From assembly GCA_017619755.1 (NCBI GenBank), contig JAFZRU010000016.1, positions 62,001-126,000 of the forward strand: a DNA stretch of 64,000 bases, in the 5' to 3' direction. Every line of letters begins with the position of its first letter. Within the stretch, counting starts at the first letter, position 1. Made by a program: the position numbers and the translations under genes. The notes beneath the pieces were generated by a model that made no database searches, had not been told where the DNA came from, and saw nothing but the letters and a program-made list of their open reading frames with translations. The stretch comes from Prevotella sp. Its GTDB lineage: Bacteria; Bacteroidota; Bacteroidia; Bacteroidales; Bacteroidaceae. Shown piece after piece: positions 43,013 through 49,867 of this stretch.

Positions 43013-44239
43013 ATGGCAAACGTATCATTTTACCTCGACAGGAGGCACGTCCGTCCAGACGGCACGGCCCCCATCCGGCTGGCCATCCGCTTCAACTACA
43101 AGACCGTGATGGCCTCCACCGACATTCGCATCACCCCGGACCAATGGCACCCGACATTGTCGCGGGTTGTCGGCCATCCCCGGAGAAAGCAGTTGAACTC
43201 CTTCCTTGACACGCTTAGGCTCGATGCCGAGCAAGGCCTCAGAGACCTTGTGGCAAGTGGGGAGACCCTTACACCTGATTTGGTGCGCTCTCGCATTTTG
43301 TCTCGCGGCAAAGCGAGCAACTCCAGGTCGTCGTTCATCAACGTGTTCTCGCGTGTGTCGGAAGACACGAGGATCAAGGAACGCACCCGGGAGATATACC
43401 GAGCTACGTTGAAGAAAATCATCCTGTACGCCGACAGCCTCGGGATCGATCCAGGCACTTGGAAATTCGAGGACATCACCCGGTCGTGGCTGGCCGACTT
43501 CGACGCTTGGCTGATGGACTGCTCACCTTCCAAAAACGCGAGGAACATCCACCTGCGTAACATCAGGCACGTGTGCAACGTCGCAGTGGCGGAACACATC
43601 ACCACCTTCTACGACTTCCGAAGTTTCCACATCAAGGCCGTGCCGACAGCGAAGCGGTCTCTGTCCGTCGAGAAACTACGGCAGCTGTTCTCCCTCGACG
43701 TCGAGCCGTACCAGAGGAAATACCTCGATTGCTTCAAGCTGATATTCTATCTCATAGGCATCAACACAATCGACCTCTGCCACCTTCGGAAGACTGACTT
43801 GGTGGAAGGGAGAATTGAGTACAGGAGGTCGAAGACGGGGCGCAACTATTCCATACGGCTGGAGCCGGAGGCGGAGGAAATCATCAGCAGATATGCCGGG
43901 AAGGGAGAATGGCTGCTCGACATACTTGACCGCTATGTCAATTTCAAGGATTTCGCCCACCGCTTGAACGAGAACCTTCAGAAGATGGGCGAGGTGGAGG
44001 TGGGCAAGCATGGCAAGAAGACGCGCGAGCCGCTGTTCCCGAACCTTACGACATATTGGGCGCGCCACTCCTGGGCCACCATTGCCGCCTCCCTCGACAT
44101 CCCAAACGAGACGATCGCCGCCGCGTTGGGCCATTCGTACGGGAACAGGACGACGGCGATATACATCGACTTCGACACCAAAAAGATAGACGCAGCGAAC
44201 AGGAAGGTCATCGACTGGGTGCTGTATGGGAAAAAGTGA
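43013..44239 (+). CDS. int: prophage tyrosine integrase
   Basis: 408 residues. An N-terminal arm-binding domain (VSFYLDRRHVRPDGTAPIRLAIRFN) and a SAM-like core-binding domain (about 105-200) precede the catalytic domain. Box II reads TYWARHSWATIA and ALGHSYGNRTTAIYIDF has the nucleophile Tyr; KTGRNYSI holds the Lys. The place of the first catalytic Arg reads GINTIDLCHL, with Asn where most integrases have Arg, as seen in many Bacteroidetes family members. It lies next to tRNA-Pro and faces into the prophage, as expected for the attL or attR side. Confidence 0.93.
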   Translation: MANVSFYLDRRHVRPDGTAPIRLAIRFNYKTVMASTDIRITPDQWHPTLSRVVGHPRRKQLNSFLDTLRLDAEQGLRDLVASGETLTPDLVRSRILSRGKASNSRSSFINVFSRVSEDTRIKERTREIYRATLKKIILYADSLGIDPGTWKFEDITRSWLADFDAWLMDCSPSKNARNIHLRNIRHVCNVAVAEHITTFYDFRSFHIKAVPTAKRSLSVEKLRQLFSLDVEPYQRKYLDCFKLIFYLIGINTIDLCHLRKTDLVEGRIEYRRSKTGRNYSIRLEPEAEEIISRYAGKGEWLLDILDRYVNFKDFAHRLNENLQKMGEVEVGKHGKKTREPLFPNLTTYWARHSWATIAASLDIPNETIAAALGHSYGNRTTAIYIDFDTKKIDAANRKVIDWVLYGKK

Positions 44240-44302
44240 GAAAGCGACAACAGAATTTTGAAAAATGTCCCGATGCTCGCGCACCAGGACATCAAGTGAT
44301 CT

Positions 44303-44728
44303 TTAAACATATTGCGGAACTGGCTTATCTATCAGATGACCAGCCTCAATATCCTTAACTGTTTTTTTGACGCCTTCATATATCCTTGCAAGCGTCGAAG
44401 CCTTCGGCGTGCGTATGCCTCTCGCATATTGGCGAAGCTGGGAGGCATTCATTCCTATTCGTTTGGCAAATGCAGTGATGTTGAGAGGGTAATAGTCAAA
44501 GAACGCGCCCACGTCAAAGACGAAATCAAACTCCAGTTCGGGGAAATCCTTCCCCTGTTCTTGACAGTAGGCTTTCATCTCCTCAGCCGCCAGCAGAAAG
44601 TCCTCCATTGCCTTGGCCGCGGTTTTCCCGTCGCCGACGATGCCAAAATCCAAGTCGTCGGCACCTGAAATAAAGCAGGAGAACAAATCCTTGCCCGTCT
44701 CAACCACAACTGTTATTTTTCTTGCCAT
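44303..44728 (-). CDS. hicB: HicB-type antitoxin with C-terminal helix-turn-helix
   Basis: 141 residues from ATG 44728 (MARKITVVVETG). The N-terminal partial RNase H-like domain has LFSCFISGADDLDFGIVGDGKTAAKAMEDF. The C-terminal domain is a helix-turn-helix (AFAKRIGMNASQLRQYARGIRTPKASTLARIYEG). It should neutralise HicA and repress the pair. It follows hicA by 68 bp. Confidence 0.88.
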   Translation of the reverse strand: MARKITVVVETGKDLFSCFISGADDLDFGIVGDGKTAAKAMEDFLLAAEEMKAYCQEQGKDFPELEFDFVFDVGAFFDYYPLNITAFAKRIGMNASQLRQYARGIRTPKASTLARIYEGVKKTVKDIEAGHLIDKPVPQYV

Positions 44729-44796
44729 ATATGAAATCCATTTAAAAGTGACCTTCTCCAACAATGATGGTATGACCACGGAAAAGAAACCCGGGC

Positions 44797-44979
44797 TTAA
44801 AGCCCGAGTCTCTGATAGATAGATTTCAAAGTACCTTTGGGTACTTCTTCAGTTCCGTGTCTCGGCACCTCGGTGGTCTTTCCGTTTCTTGGGTTGACCC
44901 AGATGTCGTGACGCTTTCCATGATGAAGGAGGAAGCATCCTGCTTTCCTCAACTTCCTGTACAACTCGTTGTACTTCAT
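44797..44979 (-). CDS. hicA: HicA-type mRNA interferase toxin
   Basis: 60 residues with the double-stranded RNA-binding-like fold: LYRKLRKAGCFLLHHGKRHDIWVNP, then GKTTEVPRHGTEEVPKGTLKSIYQRLGL. The catalytic His is in LLHHGKRHD; the second conserved PRH block is intact. It cuts mRNA when free of HicB. Own promoter at 45021-45052. Confidence 0.9.
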   Translation of the reverse strand: MKYNELYRKLRKAGCFLLHHGKRHDIWVNPRNGKTTEVPRHGTEEVPKGTLKSIYQRLGL

Positions 44980-45020
44980 GCCTCAATGTTTAAAAGATCA
45001 CTTTGTCATTTCTGACAATG

Positions 45021-45052
45021 CAAAGGTAGTCATTTTATTTCAATCCACCAAA
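45021..45052 (-). promoter_or_regulatory. promoter of hicAB
   Basis: On the minus strand TTTG (45049-45052), 20 bp, TACCTTTG (45021-45028), 42 bp before the hicA start. Confidence 0.72.
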
Positions 45053-45100
45053 TATTTTGATAACTTTTTTGTTATCTTTTTAAAAATAATGAGAGAAAGC

Positions 45101-45131
45101 AAAAACCGCCCCATCCTCACGGACAAGGCGG
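45101..45131 (-). terminator. terminator of the prophage late operon
   Basis: On the minus strand CCGCC (45131-45127) pairs with GGCGG (45110-45106), with an inner TCC/GGA pairing, followed by TTTTT. It comes just after the spanin gene and before hicAB. Confidence 0.75.
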
Positions 45132-45173
45132 CGACACAATCTTACTAACCTAATAAAACCTATATGAAGACTA

Positions 45174-45647
45174 TCAGATTTTTTTTACCTTCTCCTTGAA
45201 GGCGGCGAAGAGGAATGCCACAGCCAACATCCCGGCTATGCACCACTCCCACCACCTTAATATATACTTAGTCTTAACAACCACCTTCTGATGGTCTTTC
45301 AACTCGTGGAGGGCTTCCCTGAGGCTGTCCACGGTGGCCTTGTACCTATTAGTGGTATCAACGACGATTATTTTCTCTCGCTGGTAGTGGTTGTGTATCT
45401 CCCTAATCGTGTCGCCTTGGGTGGTGAGCGTGTAGGTGTGGCTTTCCACTTGCCTAACCGTGTCTCTCACCGTCTGCACCTTCACCTCCCTCACCGTGTC
45501 GGCCTTGACCACTATCACCGTGTCGTGTACTTGCACGATGTCGGTTATATGCTCCTTGGTCTTACAGCCGACAAGCGACAGGGCGATGATGGCGAGGAAA
45601 AGCACTGCGGCCATCCACGCGATTCTCGTTTCTCCGTTCGGGTTCAT
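45174..45647 (-). CDS. candidate unimolecular spanin (u-spanin)
   Basis: 157 residues. A lipoprotein signal with Cys28 (IALSLVGC) anchors the N-terminus in the outer membrane; the C-terminus is a single transmembrane helix (WCIAGMLAVAFLFAAF, about 134-150) followed by Lys-rich tail. Between them lies a beta/coiled region rich in TDTVREVKV-type repeats. This two-anchor layout is that of one-gene spanins, which fuse inner and outer membranes in the last step of lysis. It is the last gene of the lysis block, 2 bp after the holin gene. Confidence 0.75.
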   Translation of the reverse strand: MNPNGETRIAWMAAVLFLAIIALSLVGCKTKEHITDIVQVHDTVIVVKADTVREVKVQTVRDTVRQVESHTYTLTTQGDTIREIHNHYQREKIIVVDTTNRYKATVDSLREALHELKDHQKVVVKTKYILRWWEWCIAGMLAVAFLFAAFKEKVKKI

Positions 45648-45649
45648 GG

Positions 45650-46156
45650 CTACATGTCCTTTATGTTCAAAGGCTCAATGTCCTTCGCATCCGTCTCCAG
45701 TATCTCCTTGACCTTTTCAAGGTCTGGGGTGTCGCCCTTCTTGATGGCCTCGACTATCTTCAGTATCTGTGCGGCGAGCTTTTCGGCCTTTGAGATGTCG
45801 GAGTGTATTTTTTCATCCGCCTTTTCGCGCACACTAAGGAACTCGACAATACACCAGAAGATGCCCAAGGCGAGGGTGACGAAAGGAACACCCCAGGCCA
45901 TTTCCCAGCCGAGGATGAGGAAAAGTTTGCCCATGTGAATAAGCACATCAACGAGCGAGGCAATCAATATGCCGCCCTCGTAAATGAGAAACTTGAAGCC
46001 CGTGCGCTTCAATGCTTCGCTCCGTCTCGCGTCACCACGCTGGTACGCCTTGTAGAGACCCGCCGCCAGGTCAACCATTATTGCGAGGAACACCGCAAGT
46101 GCGACGATGGAGCAGGTGAGGAATAGCGGTCGAACCGCAGTCATGATTTCGTTCAT
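45650..46156 (-). CDS. phage holin
   Basis: 168 residues. Three hydrophobic segments at about 10-35, 55-78 and 84-108 are followed by a charged C-terminal coil (SVREKADEKIHSDISKAEKLAAQ). ARRSEALKRTGFKFLIYEGGILIASLVDVL is close to the toxin-secretion/phage-lysis holin family. It would make holes in the inner membrane at the time of lysis. It sits between DUF5675 and the spanin with gaps of 2 bp. Confidence 0.87.
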   Translation of the reverse strand: MNEIMTAVRPLFLTCSIVALAVFLAIMVDLAAGLYKAYQRGDARRSEALKRTGFKFLIYEGGILIASLVDVLIHMGKLFLILGWEMAWGVPFVTLALGIFWCIVEFLSVREKADEKIHSDISKAEKLAAQILKIVEAIKKGDTPDLEKVKEILETDAKDIEPLNIKDM

Positions 46157-46158
46157 TT

Positions 46159-46644
46159 CTATGTGGTTTTATAAGTTCTTGTTATCGTCAAAATGATTTT
46201 TTCACCCAACATCTTTGCAGGAATAAAGTGCTGCTTCATCAACTTGGTGAATGCCTTTTGAGAATCAACTACACGGCCTTTTATCTTGTTATAACCGCAG
46301 ATTACGCATCCGGCACTTGACGCAGCGGAAGAGCCGCAGTGAAAAAGCACACCATCGAAACCTTTGATGTTCAATATCCTTGGAAGATAACCCTTACACA
46401 AGTCCATATAAAACTTGTACTGGCTAAATTTCGGCGACTGAATATTCATAGTCACCTCATACGTTCCCGTGGGTATGGCTGTCATACGATACACCTTCCG
46501 CTTCTTGATTTCATTCAGCGTCATGCTTTGGTCAAGGCCACGGTCGTAGTCTTCCACCGCGTCACACACATACTCCCCATCCACATAAATGTGGCTGATG
46601 CAATATGTGGTGCAGTTGTATATTCGTTTTAAGAGTATCTTCAT
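46159..46644 (-). CDS. DUF5675 protein, candidate endolysin
   Basis: 161 residues. The family features are visible: KRIYNCTTYCISHIYVDGEYVCDAVEDYDRGL at the start, AIPTGTYEVTMN and GVLFHCGSSAASSAGCVICG, the last containing a His and Cys pair that look catalytic. The layout resembles L,D-transpeptidase-like folds. DUF5675 genes often sit next to holins in Bacteroidetes phages; here it is the only candidate for the peptidoglycan-cleaving enzyme in the lysis block. The enzymatic role is inferred from context. Confidence 0.8.
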   Translation of the reverse strand: MKILLKRIYNCTTYCISHIYVDGEYVCDAVEDYDRGLDQSMTLNEIKKRKVYRMTAIPTGTYEVTMNIQSPKFSQYKFYMDLCKGYLPRILNIKGFDGVLFHCGSSAASSAGCVICGYNKIKGRVVDSQKAFTKLMKQHFIPAKMLGEKIILTITRTYKTT

Positions 46645-46646
46645 AA

Positions 46647-47828
46647 CTACGCCTTTCCAAGTACCATATCAATCAAGGTCATTGCGTCCGTCACCGTCAC
46701 CTCCCCGTCGGAATTGATGTCGGACTTCTCGTTGTAGCCGTTATGCAAGGCGTCCTGCATCACTTGCATCGCGTCCACAACGTCCACCACTCCGTCGCCG
46801 TTAATGTCGCCCAATTTGTACTTGGGTCTTATGCCCACTACGGCCATCCTATTGGAGTTATAGGCGAGAGATGCTGTCGGGTTGAGCGCGGACAACTTGA
46901 AATAACCGTTGTAGCTGCCCCACCCCCAATTAACGTGATACATGTCATTGGGCGCGTCGTAGCCGTCACATACGAATGTATGGCCACCTCCCCCTGCTCT
47001 CCACCCAGCCATTAAGACGGGCTGCTTCTTCGTTATTTCGTCATATATGCGCTGCTCAAATTTGGATGCTCCGCTTGAAGCGTAGATAAGCGACGTGTCG
47101 CCCATCCGTAGCATAGTTCGTAGGACGGTCGCGTCCTTGCTCAACCTTGCAAGGGTGACATCGGGAGCATAGTCGGACTGAACCGCCTTTCCGACATATT
47201 CCATCAGTTGAGCAATGGCCTTCTTCGCTGCCGTGGTAGTCGGCTTGCCGTTGGTCATGTTGGCAAAGTCAAAAGCCGTAATGGGAGGTAGTGCGGCCAC
47301 CTTGTACTTGTTGGTCGCCGTGGTGTATTCGGGTGTTGCGGTGCATCCTCTGACATAGCCTTGCCTTGCCCAATAGAGCATTATTTGGCTGATGGCCGTT
47401 GCATTGCATCCCGTGACGCTCTTCTTGCCTCCCAATGTGAGGTTTTGATTGTAGGGCGTTCCCTGCGCCCAAGTTGTCTTAATCATTGCGGGAGTGGAGA
47501 CACGCCCCTGCGCCGCTCCCGTCGCGTCCAATGGCTCGTGCTGTGCGTTCTGATACCATTCTACCTCTCGCTCATACTCGCCGAGCCAGTCAATAAGTGA
47601 GGGCGGCAGAGGCTGCGAAAAGTCTGCATCCTCGCACACGCCGATGATGGCTGGCAGTTCACTATCTGATGTTGTCACAATGGCGTTTCCATCTCCATCG
47701 CCGAAGACGTACAACGGTGCTGCGTCTCCGATTTCTTCGGCGAGGGAGAGGGTAGGCCCTCCTCCCTTCGCCTTTCTCATTCCTGATGGTTGAAGCCTTG
47801 CAAGGGCTTCTTGTGGGGTTATCTTCAT
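46647..47828 (-). CDS. prophage C10 (streptopain-like) cysteine peptidase with dockerin-like tail
   Basis: 393 residues. The pro-like N-terminal segment (about 1-115) resembles the inhibitory domain of streptopain. The catalytic domain has VTGCNATAISQIM (Cys141), GGGHTFVCDGYD (His283) and the NWGWGSYNGYF block. Residues 339-393 carry two dockerin/EF-hand-type Ca loops: GDINGDGVVDVVDAMQV and SDINSDGEVTVTDAMTL. No signal peptide is present, unlike chromosomal C10 enzymes, so it would be released by lysis or carried on the virion. It lies between tail genes and the lysis genes with gaps of 2-12 bp. Confidence 0.9.
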   Translation of the reverse strand: MKITPQEALARLQPSGMRKAKGGGPTLSLAEEIGDAAPLYVFGDGDGNAIVTTSDSELPAIIGVCEDADFSQPLPPSLIDWLGEYEREVEWYQNAQHEPLDATGAAQGRVSTPAMIKTTWAQGTPYNQNLTLGGKKSVTGCNATAISQIMLYWARQGYVRGCTATPEYTTATNKYKVAALPPITAFDFANMTNGKPTTTAAKKAIAQLMEYVGKAVQSDYAPDVTLARLSKDATVLRTMLRMGDTSLIYASSGASKFEQRIYDEITKKQPVLMAGWRAGGGGHTFVCDGYDAPNDMYHVNWGWGSYNGYFKLSALNPTASLAYNSNRMAVVGIRPKYKLGDINGDGVVDVVDAMQVMQDALHNGYNEKSDINSDGEVTVTDAMTLIDMVLGKA

Positions 47829-47840
47829 ATCGTCTATTTT

Positions 47841-48041
47841 TTATGATGTTTCTTCCTCTATGTGTTCTGCTTCCCAAGCCTCCTTTTGCTCGGCAGTCCA
47901 TTCCTCCCATTGTTCGGGATGAGCAGTGCAAACCACAAGGACGAAAATCCTGTCACTTTCGTCTTCAAGTGCTTTCTGGGTGAGGAACTTTCCGTTCTCC
48001 GCACTTACCTCAACATATCCGTTTTTGTTTATTCTTTCCAT
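47841..48041 (-). CDS. small acidic phage protein
   Basis: 66 residues. The N-terminal half (NKNGYVEVSAENGKFLTQKA) could be a beta hairpin; the C-terminal half is an acidic helix rich in Glu and Trp (EQWEEWTAEQKEAWEAEH). Function unknown. Gaps of 12 and 11 bp to its neighbours place it in the late operon. It may be a chaperone or accessory to the C10 peptidase or the LRR protein. Confidence 0.7.
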   Translation of the reverse strand: MERINKNGYVEVSAENGKFLTQKALEDESDRIFVLVVCTAHPEQWEEWTAEQKEAWEAEHIEEETS

Positions 48042-48052
48042 ATTTTATGATT

Positions 48053-49165
48053 TTAGGAGTTAGAGTATGCAACCGTCCACCCGTTAGCAACTGCCGTGGT
48101 AACTGCCGCATTGAAGTCATCGTCAGCCTCGTAGGTAGATTTCATAGCAGAGCGCAAGGTGACGGTCTTGCTGCTTACACCACTTGCAAGACCGTTAAGG
48201 ATGACCAACGCGGATGCAATAGTCAACGGGCTGAATGCCAACTTTATACTATATTTAATCCCAGTAATCGACCCCGTGATGGTAGTGAGAGCATTGCAAT
48301 CGATGAACATATCCGAGAAAGCCGTGACCGAAGACAAGTCAAGAACACCGTCTATATTGAGAGTTGTTAAACCTCGTGCGCGTTTGAAGGCTCTTAATAT
48401 ACTGGTGCATCTTCCTCCAGGCAACGTTAAAACCCTGTGCGCAGTTGTCCCAGATGATGAACCTTGTAGTATGGAGTCAATCTTAAACGACGTTGCTGTT
48501 GTCGGTGACAAGTCGAGATTGGGAGTAGCAGTAAAACGGAAAGCACCCCTGAAGTCACTGATAGGTGCGGCGGGCAATGTGATTTCAGTAAGCGCGGAAC
48601 AATTATAAAATTGACCTGAAACCGAATCCCCAGAGCCACTTGAATAAAGGCTTGTCAAACCAGTGAAATAACGTAGTTCGTTGAACTTTGTGATAGTGGT
48701 GTCGTTCTTGAAATTATCTCCAAGCGATGTTACAAGCGAGGCTTCGTATTCCGTAATTTCATCAGTAATTTCACCTCCCCAATTCTCTACGCAGATTGCT
48801 TTGACAGCAGAATCCTCGAAAGTGATGATGGCTGAGGCAATAGCCGTGATTGTCACATCACCTGTAACGCTTGCTATGGTAATGGTGTTGGTCGTGGAGT
48901 TGTAAGCCGTGGAAGTGATGTCGGTTTCTCCCATCATTACGCTTACCGTTGAGGGGAGAAGCACTTTCCCACTCGCAGCCGTGAGCGTTGCCGTGTACGA
49001 ATCCCCACGAATAACCTTGTTAGCCGCAGTCGTGGTAACATCGGTGAATGCAAACGTTATTGCCATATAATCACCCCAAACCTCCGCATCTCCAAGAAAG
49101 ATGTACTTGACTTGTTTCGTGCCAAGGTACGCCCTCGTTGCTTTTCTTTGTCCTATATATAACAT
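48053..49165 (-). CDS. phage surface protein with Ig-like domain and BspA-type leucine-rich repeats
   Basis: 370 residues, behind a strong GGAGGAG site. The N-terminal LYIGQRKATRAYLGTKQVKYIFLGDAEVWGD is a short tail-type segment. Residues about 35-115 look like a bacterial Ig-like domain. From about 135 BspA-type repeats follow: YFTGLTSLYSSG, FYNCSALTEITLPAAP, RARGLTTLNIDGVLDLS, MFIDCNALTTITGS. Such repeats mediate binding to host surfaces or other bacteria. Placed after the tail fibre, it is likely a receptor-binding or adhesin component of the virion. Confidence 0.82.
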   Translation of the reverse strand: MLYIGQRKATRAYLGTKQVKYIFLGDAEVWGDYMAITFAFTDVTTTAANKVIRGDSYTATLTAASGKVLLPSTVSVMMGETDITSTAYNSTTNTITIASVTGDVTITAIASAIITFEDSAVKAICVENWGGEITDEITEYEASLVTSLGDNFKNDTTITKFNELRYFTGLTSLYSSGSGDSVSGQFYNCSALTEITLPAAPISDFRGAFRFTATPNLDLSPTTATSFKIDSILQGSSSGTTAHRVLTLPGGRCTSILRAFKRARGLTTLNIDGVLDLSSVTAFSDMFIDCNALTTITGSITGIKYSIKLAFSPLTIASALVILNGLASGVSSKTVTLRSAMKSTYEADDDFNAAVTTAVANGWTVAYSNS

Positions 49166-49177
49166 ACTTATCTCCTC

Positions 49178-49336
49178 CTATTCGGTAATGACGTATAGAA
49201 CATTCGCCTCCTTTGTTGTCAGCGAATTGTATGCTGACAAGGATGTCTCTTGTATCGTGTAATTGCTCCCAGCCGCCACGGTTATGTTTCCTTCCGAAAC
49301 CGTGCTGAAAACATCATAAGTCGTTGTTGTTGGCAT
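49178..49336 (-). CDS. 52-residue phage tail-associated protein
   Basis: ATG at 49336, TAG at 49178. It begins MPTTTTYDVFSTVSEGNITV and ends SLTTKEANVLYVITE. The ending resembles LDNVLYFIPE of the next upstream gene, so the two share a small tail-fibre-type motif. Its stop overlaps the ribosome binding site of the LRR gene. Too short for family assignment. Confidence 0.65.
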   Translation of the reverse strand: MPTTTTYDVFSTVSEGNITVAAGSNYTIQETSLSAYNSLTTKEANVLYVITE

Positions 49337-49348
49337 GGTCTTCTAAGT

Positions 49349-49843
49349 TTATTGTTCTGGTATGAAATAAAGCACATTGTCGAGAGGTTCAAGGGCGGCG
49401 TATTCCTCCTCGGTCACAACCCTTGCAAGCAGTTGGGTGATGTTAATTCCAGTTGGAACACACCCCATTTCTATCGTTGCCGTATCGTGCGCATTGCTGT
49501 CATCCGTATGCTTGACGACCTCGAACAACCTCTTCACGCTCCAGCACCAATCGCGCCCATCAATCGTTCCTTTTGCGACAAGGCCGTAGCTGATGGTGTT
49601 CAGCTGGACACCGTCGATGTCAAGCACCAAACGACCCGCCTCGTCCACGGAATAGGTGTAAGAGCCTGCGGGGGCGTTCGTCAGCTCCACTTGCAAGTTG
49701 TCAACGAGCGAGAGGTCTTGCCACACCTTTTTGTCTCCGTCCATGGCGTAGCCAGCAAGCACGAGACGGAAATCATTGTTCCTTGTGATTCTTATCACGT
49801 CCGCGCCTTTATGTGCGCATTGGCAATATGAGGAATTTATCAT
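49349..49843 (-). CDS. phage tail/baseplate-associated protein
   Basis: 164 residues. The start may be internal, because the first 14 residues are atypical and VIRITRNNDFRLVLAGY looks like a natural beginning. The region to about 120 is beta-rich (LQVELTNAPAGSYTYSVDEAGRLVLDIDG), as in upper-baseplate proteins; the C-terminal EEYAALEPLDNVLYFIPEQ is a motif often found at the ends of phage fibre proteins. It follows the giant tail protein by 24 bp. Confidence 0.68.
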   Translation of the reverse strand: MINSSYCQCAHKGADVIRITRNNDFRLVLAGYAMDGDKKVWQDLSLVDNLQVELTNAPAGSYTYSVDEAGRLVLDIDGVQLNTISYGLVAKGTIDGRDWCWSVKRLFEVVKHTDDSNAHDTATIEMGCVPTGINITQLLARVVTEEEYAALEPLDNVLYFIPEQ

Positions 49844-49867
49844 CTTTTCTTGCTTTTTAGTATTAAC

